A stretch of 5,378 nucleotides of DNA from NCBI GenBank assembly GCA_937954195.1, contig CALFYR010000207.1, positions 1-5,378 of the forward strand, written 5' to 3'. This DNA is from an uncultured Dehalococcoidia bacterium (GTDB lineage: Bacteria; Chloroflexota; Dehalococcoidia; Tepidiformales; Tepidiformaceae). Below are positions 1 through 4,427 of this stretch, piece by piece. A program made the position numbers and the translations under genes. Within the stretch, counting starts at the first letter, position 1; every line of letters begins with the position of its first letter. The notes beneath the pieces were generated by a model. That model did no database searches. It was not told where the DNA came from and worked only from the letters and a program-made list of their open reading frames with translations.

Positions 1-231
1 GAGGTTGAGGGCGATCGATTTCTTGCCGCGGCCGAGGGCGTTGTAGGCGGCGGCACGGTCGGCGGATTCGCTGCGGCGGAGGCCGCCGCCACCGAGCTTG
101 GCGGAAGCGCCGGGCACCGCTTCGACGAGCGTGACATCGGCGCCGAAGTCGGCGAGGAGCATGGAGCAATGCGGGCCGGGGGCGAGGCGGGAGAGGTCGA
201 GAACTTTGATGCCATCGAGGGCCATGGGCAT
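1..231 (-). CDS. CaiB/BaiF-family CoA-transferase or alpha-methylacyl-CoA racemase, N-terminal part
   Basis: This gene runs off the left edge, leaving the first 77 residues, read on the minus strand without a stop. The family either moves CoA between carboxylic acids or racemises 2-methylacyl-CoA esters in the cytosol. The visible part has the family's N-terminal Rossmann-like start: [20 protein letters not shown] at residues 5-24, then [17 protein letters not shown], and a [11 protein letters not shown] stretch at the cut edge. The [17 protein letters not shown] pattern and the RGKKS stretch resemble the racemase subgroup more than formyl-CoA or carnitine transferases. The catalytic aspartate region lies outside the window, so reaction type and substrate cannot be decided. 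The start at 231 is preferred over the ATG at 225 because AGGAG (complement of 241-245) lies 9 nt upstream. Codons end mostly in C, unlike the plus-strand genes. It is divergent from the SDR gene, which would suit a shared acyl-CoA role, but that is inference. Confidence 0.88.
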   Translation of the reverse strand, partial: MPMALDGIKVLDLSRLAPGPHCSMLLADFGADVTLVEAVPGASAKLGGGGLRRSESADRAAAYNALGRGKKSIALNL

Positions 232-240
232 GGGAAGGAA

Positions 241-245
241 CTCCT
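241..245 (-). promoter_or_regulatory. Ribosome binding site of the CoA-transferase-like gene
   Basis: On the minus strand this reads AGGAG and ends 9 nt before the ATG at 231. It favours that ATG over the in-frame ATG two codons later, which would have a 15-nt spacing. Confidence 0.6.
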
Positions 246-302
246 GACGGGGTGTCGAATGCGTGGCCGTAGCATGCTGGGGTGGGGCGGGAACCGCAAC
301 CA

Positions 303-330
303 ATTTTCGATTGTCGATTTTCGATTGACG
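303..330. repeat. AT-rich heptamer/14-mer tandem repeat, copy A
   Basis: Two near-identical 14-bp units stand in tandem: ATTTTCGATTGTCG at 303-316 and ATTTTCGATTGACG at 317-330, with one difference. Each can be read as two heptamers of the form ATTNNCG. The AT-rich block sits in an otherwise very GC-rich spacer. A related block (1272-1306) lies just past the SDR gene that follows. Short heptamer-type tandem repeats of this kind are known from bacterial intergenic regions. No function can be assigned from the sequence alone. Confidence 0.75.
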
Positions 331-382
331 GTGATTAGGCGGCGATTGGTGGGAAATGGACGGGTTCCTGGCGCGCGAAATG

Positions 383-430
383 GCCCTCACCCCCCAGCCC
401 CCTCTCCCGACGCTGCGGGCGAGGGGGAGC
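383..430. repeat. GC-rich palindromic intergenic element (REP-like hairpin)
   Basis: A C-rich run (CCCTCACCCCCCAGCC, 384-399) leads into a near-perfect inverted repeat. The arm CCCCCTCTCCCG (398-409) pairs with CGGGCGAGGGGG (416-427), giving 11 of 12 matched pairs around a 6-nt loop. Elements of the form CCCTCACCCC...CCTCTCCC followed by a purine-rich return arm are a common style of dispersed intergenic repeat in GC-rich bacteria. No T-run follows on either strand, so a simple intrinsic terminator is unlikely. Whether this copy belongs to a dispersed family needs the rest of the genome. Confidence 0.6.
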
Positions 431-455
431 TTCCGCGACGGTTCGTGACTATCGC

Positions 456-461
456 TACAAT
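456..461 (+). promoter_or_regulatory. Candidate -10 box for the SDR gene
   Basis: The hexamer TACAAT matches the -10 consensus in five of six positions and lies 26 bp before the chosen SDR start, leaving room for a short leader with a Shine-Dalgarno site. No convincing -35 box is visible at 16-18 bp spacing. This is a prediction only. Confidence 0.4.
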
Positions 462-475
462 CGCGCGCACTGAAC

Positions 476-480
476 GGAGG
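476..480 (+). promoter_or_regulatory. Ribosome binding site that selects the SDR start
   Basis: GGAGG lies 7 nt before the ATG at 488 but only 1 nt before the in-frame ATG at 482. The spacing therefore points to 488 as the real start. Confidence 0.75.
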
Positions 481-487
481 GATGCGT

Positions 488-1267
488 ATGGCGCGGTTGA
501 CGGAGTTGAGCAGGTCGGTTGAGGGGAAGGTGGTGCTGGTTACGGGCGCGGGGAGCGGGATGGGGCGGGCGACGGCGTTTCTGTTCGCGGATGAGGGTGC
601 GAAGGTGGCGGCGGTGGACCAGAACAGGGAGCCCGTGGAGGCGGTGGCGCAGGCGATACGGGATGCGGGTTCGATGGGAAAAGCGTGGGCGTGCGACGTA
701 TCGGACCGGACGGCGGTGAACCGGCTGGTGGAGGAGGTAGTCGCGGAGTTCGGCGGGCTCGACATCCTCGTGAACAACGCGGGGATTTCGGCCGCGAAGC
801 CGATCGAGTCGGACGAGTACGACGAGGCGTGGGCGCGGGTGCTGGCGGTGAACCTGACTTCGATGACGCACACCATCCGGGCGGCGCTACCTCACCTGCG
901 GAAATCGGCGAGCCCGCGGATTATCAACATCGCGAGCACGGAGGGGCTGGGGGCGACGCCCGGGAACAGCCCGTACACGGCGGCCAAGCACGGGGTCATC
1001 GGGCTGACGCGGTCGCTGGCGCTGGAGTTCGGCAAGGAAGGGATCACGGTGAACTGCATCTGCCCCGGACCGATCCGTACCGGGATGACGGAGCCGATCC
1101 CCGAGGAGATGAAGTCGAAGTATGCCCACCAGCGGACGGCTCTTCGCCGCTATGGGTCGCCGGAGGAAGTGGCGCAGATGACGCTGAGCTTCGCGCTGCC
1201 GGCCGCCTCGTTTCTGACCGGGGTGGCACTACCGGTGGATGGGGGACTGACCATCCGGAGAGCGTGA
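488..1267 (+). CDS. Short-chain dehydrogenase/reductase (SDR), classical type
   Basis: The 259-residue protein has the usual length of a classical SDR: a cytosolic NAD(P)-dependent oxidoreductase that interconverts an alcohol and a ketone on an unidentified substrate. The cofactor glycine motif TGAGSGMG is at residues 19-26. Asp44 at the end of the second strand favours NAD(H) over NADP(H). The adenine-site region has CDV at 69-71, and NNAG is at 96-99. The full catalytic tetrad is present: Asn122, Ser150, Tyr163 and Lys167, the last two in [13 protein letters not shown] (193-200) follows, and the C-terminus has the typical [12 protein letters not shown] (242-253). The start at 488 is chosen from the ribosome binding site; starting at 482 would add only Met-Arg. 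The product resembles FabG and sugar or steroid dehydrogenases, but none can be chosen. The neighbouring divergent CoA-transferase-like gene hints at acyl-CoA or ring-compound catabolism. It has its own promoter candidate and appears monocistronic. Confidence 0.95.
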   Translation: MARLTELSRSVEGKVVLVTGAGSGMGRATAFLFADEGAKVAAVDQNREPVEAVAQAIRDAGSMGKAWACDVSDRTAVNRLVEEVVAEFGGLDILVNNAGISAAKPIESDEYDEAWARVLAVNLTSMTHTIRAALPHLRKSASPRIINIASTEGLGATPGNSPYTAAKHGVIGLTRSLALEFGKEGITVNCICPGPIRTGMTEPIPEEMKSKYAHQRTALRRYGSPEEVAQMTLSFALPAASFLTGVALPVDGGLTIRRA

Positions 1268-1276
1268 CCGGATTTT
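1253..1276 (+). terminator. Weak candidate terminator at the SDR stop codon
   Basis: ATCCGG (1253-1258) can pair with CCGGAT (1268-1273) around a 9-nt loop that contains the SDR stop codon, and T residues follow at 1274-1276. The stem is short and the T-run stops after four bases. It could end transcription weakly, but the pairing may be coincidental. Confidence 0.3.
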
Positions 1277-1306
1277 GGATTGCCGATTTTGGATTTTGGA
1301 TTGGGG
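1272..1306. repeat. AT-rich heptamer/14-mer tandem repeat, copy B
   Basis: The units ATTTTGGATTGCCG (1272-1285) and ATTTTGGATTTTGG (1286-1299) are followed by a decayed heptamer ATTGGGG (1300-1306). They share the 14-bp period and the core ATTTT-S-GATT with copy A at 303-330, differing mainly by G for C at the sixth base. The two blocks bracket the SDR gene, and this one starts immediately after its stop codon. Confidence 0.75.
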
Positions 1307-1343
1307 GGGACGCTTCGAGGCTGCCGCGGCCACTCGTGGTTGT

Positions 1344-1399
1344 TCACGAACCGCTTACTGCGTGCGCGGTTCTCCGTGACGCCCCCGGTCTTTACGGGG
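1344..1399 (+). promoter_or_regulatory. Predicted leader with two hairpins upstream of the dioxygenase gene
   Basis: The first hairpin pairs TCACGAACCGC (1344-1354) with GCGGTT (1366-1371) and CGTGA (1375-1379). That gives 11 base pairs with a 3-nt bulge on the 3' side and an 11-nt loop. The second pairs CCCCG (1383-1387) with CGGGG (1395-1399). Neither is followed by a T-run. The pair lies 50-110 bp before the dioxygenase start and could be an mRNA leader, a weak transcription end for the SDR, or chance folding in GC-rich DNA. It matches no riboswitch class I recognise. Confidence 0.3.
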
Positions 1400-1440
1400 T
1401 TGTGATGGGAGGTGAGGCAGGATGGACGAACCTTCGAACG

Positions 1441-1444
1441 GGAG
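1441..1444 (+). promoter_or_regulatory. Ribosome binding site of the dioxygenase gene
   Basis: GGAG lies 6 nt before the ATG at 1451. It supports that start over the in-frame GTG at 1412, where GGGAG abuts the start codon with no spacer. Confidence 0.5.
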
Positions 1445-1450
1445 CAGGAT

Positions 1451-2146
1451 ATGGGTGACTCGCGGCGCTTGATTTCGCGGCGGAAGGCGGTGGCGCTGGT
1501 GGCGGGTGCGCCGTTGCCGCTCCTTGTTTCGTGCAGTGATTCGGGCGAACCCGATGTCACGGCCACGGCAACCTCGGCTGATGGCACGGACAGTAGCCCC
1601 GGTTCGAGCACGGCGACGGCGACCGGCACTACCGCGGCACAGGCGACATTGCCGCCGACACCTCAATGCGCCGATGAGGATGACGAGCCGACCATCGCGC
1701 AGACCGAGGGGCCGTTCTTCACGCCCGATACGCCCGAGCGGACATCGCTTCTGGAGGCTGGGATGAGCGGCACCCGCCTGATGTTGACCGGCGACGTGGT
1801 CTCGACCGGGTGCGTTCCGGTGGCTGGCGCGCTCATCGAGTTCTGGCAGTGTGACGATGCCGGGGAATACGACAACGAGGGGTACCGGTTGCGGGGTCAC
1901 CAGTTCGCGGGGGCGAACGGCGAATACCTGCTGGAGACAATCGTCCCCGGGTTGTATCCAGGACGAACGCGGCACATCCATGTGAAGGTGCAGGCGCCGA
2001 ACCGGCCTGTCCTGACGACGCAGTTGTACTTCCCGGGTGAGGATCGGAACGCCTCGGACGGGATTTTCGATCCCAGCCTCGTGATGGAACTGGGAGATGG
2101 CGCCGACGGGAAGGTCGGCTCGTTCAGGTTCGTGCTGGAGACATGA
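1451..2146 (+). CDS. Exported lipoprotein, intradiol ring-cleavage dioxygenase family
   Basis: The 231-residue protein belongs to the non-haem Fe(III) intradiol dioxygenase family (catechol/protocatechuate type), which opens catecholic rings between the two hydroxyls. All four expected iron ligands are visible: Tyr140 (in DDAGEYDN), Tyr169 (in PGLYPGRTRHIHV), His175 and His177. Arg172 sits at the usual catalytic arginine position. Residues 1-28 look like a lipoprotein signal: Arg-rich start with SRRKAV (9-14), hydrophobic core, and lipobox LVSC with Cys28 to be lipidated. The twin arginine suggests Tat export, which would suit a metalloprotein folded before export, though the signal is not a perfect match. 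A Ser/Thr/Ala-rich tether (about 37-66) precedes the catalytic domain, which begins at TEGPFF (85-90). The enzyme is therefore expected on the outer face of the membrane, unlike the cytosolic catechol enzymes. The substrate is unknown, and no ring-hydroxylating or muconate genes are in the window. Confidence 0.88.
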   Translation: MGDSRRLISRRKAVALVAGAPLPLLVSCSDSGEPDVTATATSADGTDSSPGSSTATATGTTAAQATLPPTPQCADEDDEPTIAQTEGPFFTPDTPERTSLLEAGMSGTRLMLTGDVVSTGCVPVAGALIEFWQCDDAGEYDNEGYRLRGHQFAGANGEYLLETIVPGLYPGRTRHIHVKVQAPNRPVLTTQLYFPGEDRNASDGIFDPSLVMELGDGADGKVGSFRFVLET

Positions 2147-2156
2147 GGCGGTAGAC

Positions 2157-2171
2157 GGTTCGAAACGAACC
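2157..2171. promoter_or_regulatory. Perfect dyad in front of the CYTH-CHAD gene
   Basis: GGTTCG-AAA-CGAACC is a perfect 6-bp inverted repeat with a 3-bp centre. It begins 10 bp after the dioxygenase stop and ends 7 bp before the candidate -10 box at 2179, so it covers the place where a -35 box would lie. It could be an operator or a small hairpin at the end of the dioxygenase transcript. No T-run follows, which argues against a standard terminator. Confidence 0.4.
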
Positions 2172-2178
2172 AAACGGG

Positions 2179-2184
2179 TATGAT
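2179..2184 (+). promoter_or_regulatory. Candidate -10 box giving a leaderless CYTH-CHAD transcript
   Basis: TATGAT matches the -10 consensus in five of six positions and ends 9 bp before the ATG at 2194. Transcription would start at or within a few bases of the start codon. The absence of any Shine-Dalgarno sequence before that ATG agrees with this. No clear -35 box is seen. Confidence 0.5.
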
Positions 2185-2193
2185 TGGCGTCCC

Positions 2194-3801
2194 ATGGCCA
2201 GCGACACGGTAGAAGTGGAATGGCAGTATGCCGCGCTCGATACGCGGCCCGTGCTGCGATGGATTGAGGGACAGGCCGTTCCCGGGTTCACGGTTGCCCC
2301 GAGCGGCCAGAAACAGCTGGAAGACACCTACTTCGATACCGCCGACTGGCGGGTCCATCATTCGGGGTACACCTGTCGGGTGCGGCGGAAGGGCGACGCA
2401 GCCGAGCTCACGCTGAAGGCGATGGCGAGCGCGAGCGGCGGAATGCGCGTCCGCCGCGAACTGACCGAGACCCTCGACGGGCGAATGATCGACGCGTTGC
2501 GCGCGCCCGGCCCCTGCGGCGCCGCGTTGCGGGCGGTCTGCGGCCGGCAGGACCTTGCCCCCATCTTCCAGGTGAACACGAGCCGGAAGACGTTCGATCT
2601 GAGCGATGAGGCCGGTCCGATCGGGGAGATTGCGCTGGATGAGACGTCCATCCCCGTGGGGGAGGATGTGCCGGTGCGGCTCTCGCGGGTGGAGGTTGAG
2701 GTTAGTCCGGACGCCATCGAGCGCGCGCGGATCTTTGTGGACGCGATGGTGGCAGCGAATGGGCTGAGCGAAGCGACCACCTCCAAGTTCGAATCGGCGC
2801 TGATCGCCACCGGGCAACGCGTGAGTGGAGCGGCGGATGTCGGGCCGACGGCGGTCTCACCGGAGATGACGGTCGGCCAGGTGGCCTACGCGGTGCTGCG
2901 GAAGCAGTTCGGCGTCTTCCGGGTGAACGAGCCCGGCACGCGGCTCGGCGACGACATCGAGGCGCTGCACGACATGCGGGTTGCGACGCGCCGGTTGCGG
3001 GCGGCGATGGCGGCGTTCCGTCCGTTCCTTTCGCAGCGGATGCTGGCGTTCCGCGATGAGTTCGGATGGATTGCGAGCACGCTGGGCGAAGTGCGGGACC
3101 TGGACGTGCAACTGGAACGGATGGGCGAGTGGAGGGCGGGGTTCCCTGATGAACGGGCCCACACGCTCGACGCGATTGAGGAGATCCTGGTGGGGCGGCG
3201 CAACGCGGCGCGGAAGCGGATGCTTGCGGCACTGGATTCCCGGAGGTACGAGCGGCTGCTGACGCGGTTCGAGGCGGCGTTGAAGTTCGGGCCACCGCGC
3301 TCGTTCGCGCCGGGACGGACACCTGTGCTTGCGGTGGCGCCGGACCTGGTGGAGAAGCGCTACCAAAAGCTTCGGAAGGCCGGCGACAGGATCAAGAAGA
3401 GTTCGCCACCGGACAGCTACCACCTGCTTCGCATCGATGCGAAGAAGCTGCGTTACGCGCTGGAGTTCGTGGGCAACGGGATCTACGGCAAGCCGGCGCT
3501 GGAATTCAGCGCGCGGGTAACGGCAATGCAGGACGTGCTGGGGCTGCACCAGGACGCGTATGTGGCCATGGAGCTGCTGCAGGAAATCGCGGACAACGCG
3601 GGCCGAAAGCTGGCGCCTGCGACGCTGATGACCATGGGGATCCTGAGCGAGCGCTATCGGAGCCATGCGGAGGAGCTCCGGGCGCAGTTCCCGGGTGTGT
3701 ACAAGCCGCTGGCGGGGGATGAGTGGCGGCGGCTGCTGAAGCTAATGGAGGGGCGCCGGCCTCAGGAGACGACTACGAGTTCACCCCGGCCCACGACATA
3801 G
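2194..3801 (+). CDS. CYTH-CHAD domain protein (triphosphate/polyphosphate-related)
   Basis: The 535-residue protein joins two domains. The N-terminal CYTH domain (about 5-205) is a triphosphate tunnel fold seen in inorganic triphosphatases, thiamine-triphosphatase and CyaB-type cyclases. It shows YFDT (46-49), CRVRRK (61-66), ELTLKA (71-76), RRE (87-89), VEVEV (166-170) and SK (197-198). Its opening ExExK signature reads E7-V-E9-W-Q11, with Gln in place of Lys. The C-terminal CHAD domain (about 225-515) is a helical, basic domain that binds polyphosphate; it has HDMRVATRRLRA (259-270), RDLDV (301-305), YHLLRIDAKKLRYALEF (409-425) and LGLHQD (449-454). The role is probably polyphosphate binding or hydrolysis in the cytosol; catalytic activity is uncertain. 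The start at 2194 lacks a ribosome binding site but follows a -10-like box. The last 12 codons and stop overlap, in antisense, the end of the DUF5615 gene, and the tail ETTTSSPRPTT looks unlike the domain before it. Confidence 0.93.
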   Translation: MASDTVEVEWQYAALDTRPVLRWIEGQAVPGFTVAPSGQKQLEDTYFDTADWRVHHSGYTCRVRRKGDAAELTLKAMASASGGMRVRRELTETLDGRMIDALRAPGPCGAALRAVCGRQDLAPIFQVNTSRKTFDLSDEAGPIGEIALDETSIPVGEDVPVRLSRVEVEVSPDAIERARIFVDAMVAANGLSEATTSKFESALIATGQRVSGAADVGPTAVSPEMTVGQVAYAVLRKQFGVFRVNEPGTRLGDDIEALHDMRVATRRLRAAMAAFRPFLSQRMLAFRDEFGWIASTLGEVRDLDVQLERMGEWRAGFPDERAHTLDAIEEILVGRRNAARKRMLAALDSRRYERLLTRFEAALKFGPPRSFAPGRTPVLAVAPDLVEKRYQKLRKAGDRIKKSSPPDSYHLLRIDAKKLRYALEFVGNGIYGKPALEFSARVTAMQDVLGLHQDAYVAMELLQEIADNAGRKLAPATLMTMGILSERYRSHAEELRAQFPGVYKPLAGDEWRRLLKLMEGRRPQETTTSSPRPTT

Positions 3802-4082
3802 GCGGCATCGATGATCCCCGGTGCCAAAGGCACGACATCTTCAGGACGGTTCGACGGGGCATCAAGCAAGATCACGCCGATGTCGAAGTTCCTAAGGTTC
3901 TGCTGGAAGCGAAGACCCTGATCGATGGTCACAAGAGCGTCGAACTCGGGAGATGCCCGCTCAAGCAAACGCCCGTTCTTCGTGCCACTCCATCGCATCT
4001 GCTGGACCGTCTTCCCGGTGTGAGGGGCGAGGTGCTTCAGCAAGAGCCGAGGCAGGTTTTCATCAAGAAGCAGGTGCGCCAT
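3762..4082 (-). CDS. DUF5615 PIN-like protein, toxin-type partner
   Basis: The 106-residue protein belongs to the DUF5615 PIN-like family, usually the second gene beside a DUF433 antitoxin-type gene; PIN folds are commonly Mg-dependent ribonucleases. Seen here: HLLLDENLP (3-11) with acidic Asp7 and Glu8, KNGRLLERA (35-43), FDALVTIDQGLRFQQNL (47-63) with Asp48 and Asp54, and SNRPEDVVPLAP (77-88). The KNG form and the QGLRFQQNL block mark the subgroup in which Asn replaces the Asp seen elsewhere in the family. Ribonuclease or toxin action is inferred, not shown. The start at 4082 is chosen because the family begins at this Met and GGAG lies 4 nt upstream; the frame is open further, to 4169, but that part is out-of-frame antitoxin sequence. 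It overlaps the antitoxin gene by 20 bp, implying translational coupling, and overlaps the 3' end of the CYTH-CHAD gene by 40 bp. Base use looks less GC-rich than its neighbours, suggesting transfer. Confidence 0.88.
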   Translation of the reverse strand: MAHLLLDENLPRLLLKHLAPHTGKTVQQMRWSGTKNGRLLERASPEFDALVTIDQGLRFQQNLRNFDIGVILLDAPSNRPEDVVPLAPGIIDAAYVVGRGELVVVS

Positions 4083-4296
4083 ACCGCTCCAGTAGGAGGG
4101 CCGCACCCTCCTCGATGAACCGAGCCGCCTGCGCACGAGACACCGACGGGAAGTTGTCGAGGAAGTCATTGAGGGTGTAACCGGCCGCCAACCAGTCGGG
4201 AAGCGTTGAGATTGGCACGCGGGTACCGGCGAAAACAGGTGTGCCGCCGAGAATCTCGGGATCCACAGTGACGAGTGGCACAGCGGGGGCAGTCAT
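4063..4296 (-). CDS. DUF433 antitoxin-type protein
   Basis: The 77-residue protein has the full length of the DUF433 family, small DNA-binding proteins related to VapB45-type antitoxins. The family pattern is visible: VDPEILGGTPVFAGTRVPI at residues 11-29, then LPDWLAAGYTLNDFLDNFPSVS (32-53) and an Ala/Glu-rich final helix. The central helices are expected to form the DNA-binding part, and the C-terminal segment to contact the toxin. It is the first gene of a two-gene minus-strand operon and ends 20 bp inside the DUF5615 gene. By analogy with other such pairs it probably represses its own promoter, which faces sucD. No Shine-Dalgarno sequence precedes the ATG at 4296; a TAAGAT box 6 nt upstream suggests a leaderless transcript. 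Confidence 0.9.
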   Translation of the reverse strand: MTAPAVPLVTVDPEILGGTPVFAGTRVPISTLPDWLAAGYTLNDFLDNFPSVSRAQAARFIEEGAALLLERYGAPAS

Positions 4297-4302
4297 GGCC
4301 CC

Positions 4303-4308
4303 ATCTTA
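4303..4308 (-). promoter_or_regulatory. Candidate -10 box of the DUF433-DUF5615 operon
   Basis: On the minus strand this reads TAAGAT and ends 6 nt before the ATG at 4296, the same geometry as the box in front of sucD. It matches the -10 consensus in four of six positions. No ribosome binding site lies between it and the start. Confidence 0.4.
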
Positions 4309-4317
4309 GCAGCAACG

Positions 4318-4369
4318 CTCTCCCGGGATCGCCGCTAGGGCTCCGGGCCTGTATCCTCTCCCGTCGGGA
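4318..4369. promoter_or_regulatory. Paired dyads between the antitoxin gene and sucD
   Basis: CTCTCCCG occurs twice, at 4318-4325 and 4356-4363, 38 bp apart. Each copy opens a small palindrome: TCCCGGGA (4321-4328) and TCCC-GTC-GGGA (4359-4369). The first lies roughly where a -35 element of the antitoxin promoter would be. Such paired dyads could be binding sites for the antitoxin or another repressor serving both divergent genes. In GC-rich DNA short palindromes also arise by chance. Confidence 0.3.
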
Positions 4370-4415
4370 ATCCGAACCCCGTGCCCCTTCTGCCGAATCG
4401 GAAAACTGACCACCG

Positions 4416-4421
4416 GATACT
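4416..4421 (+). promoter_or_regulatory. Candidate -10 box of sucD (leaderless geometry)
   Basis: GATACT ends 6 bp before the sucD ATG at 4428, so a transcript would begin at about the start codon. No Shine-Dalgarno sequence is present upstream. The -35 region is not recognisable. Confidence 0.4.
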
Positions 4422-4427
4422 TGCTGC

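Noticed and set aside
271..278. AGCATGCT palindrome in the CoA-transferase/SDR spacer
   Set aside because: An isolated 8-bp palindrome without repeats or a nearby promoter element is expected by chance.
1427..1441. Minus-strand GTTCGAAGG resembling a tRNA T-arm
   Set aside because: The flanking bases do not form the T-stem and no acceptor, D or anticodon arms can be found around it.
1412..1450. GTG at 1412 as an earlier start of the dioxygenase
   Set aside because: It would place a 13-residue charged extension before the signal sequence, and its GGGAG abuts the codon. The ATG at 1451 has a properly spaced GGAG and gives a normal lipoprotein signal.
685..1458. Long open frame overlapping the SDR gene on the same strand
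   Set aside because: It is a second frame of GC-rich SDR codons with Gly/Arg/Asp-rich low-complexity translation and no family motif; the SDR frame has every catalytic motif.
2180..2193. ATG at 2180 as the start of CYTH-CHAD
   Set aside because: It is out of frame with the CYTH-CHAD reading frame and falls inside the candidate -10 box.
1355..2817. Long minus-strand open frames opposite the dioxygenase and CYTH-CHAD genes
   Set aside because: They are antisense shadows rich in Arg, His and Pro without recognisable domains, as expected in GC-rich coding DNA.
4083..4169. N-terminal extension of the DUF5615 frame
   Set aside because: The extra 29 residues are Arg/Ser-rich, unlike the family, and derive from out-of-frame antitoxin codons. 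The Met at 4082 begins the domain.
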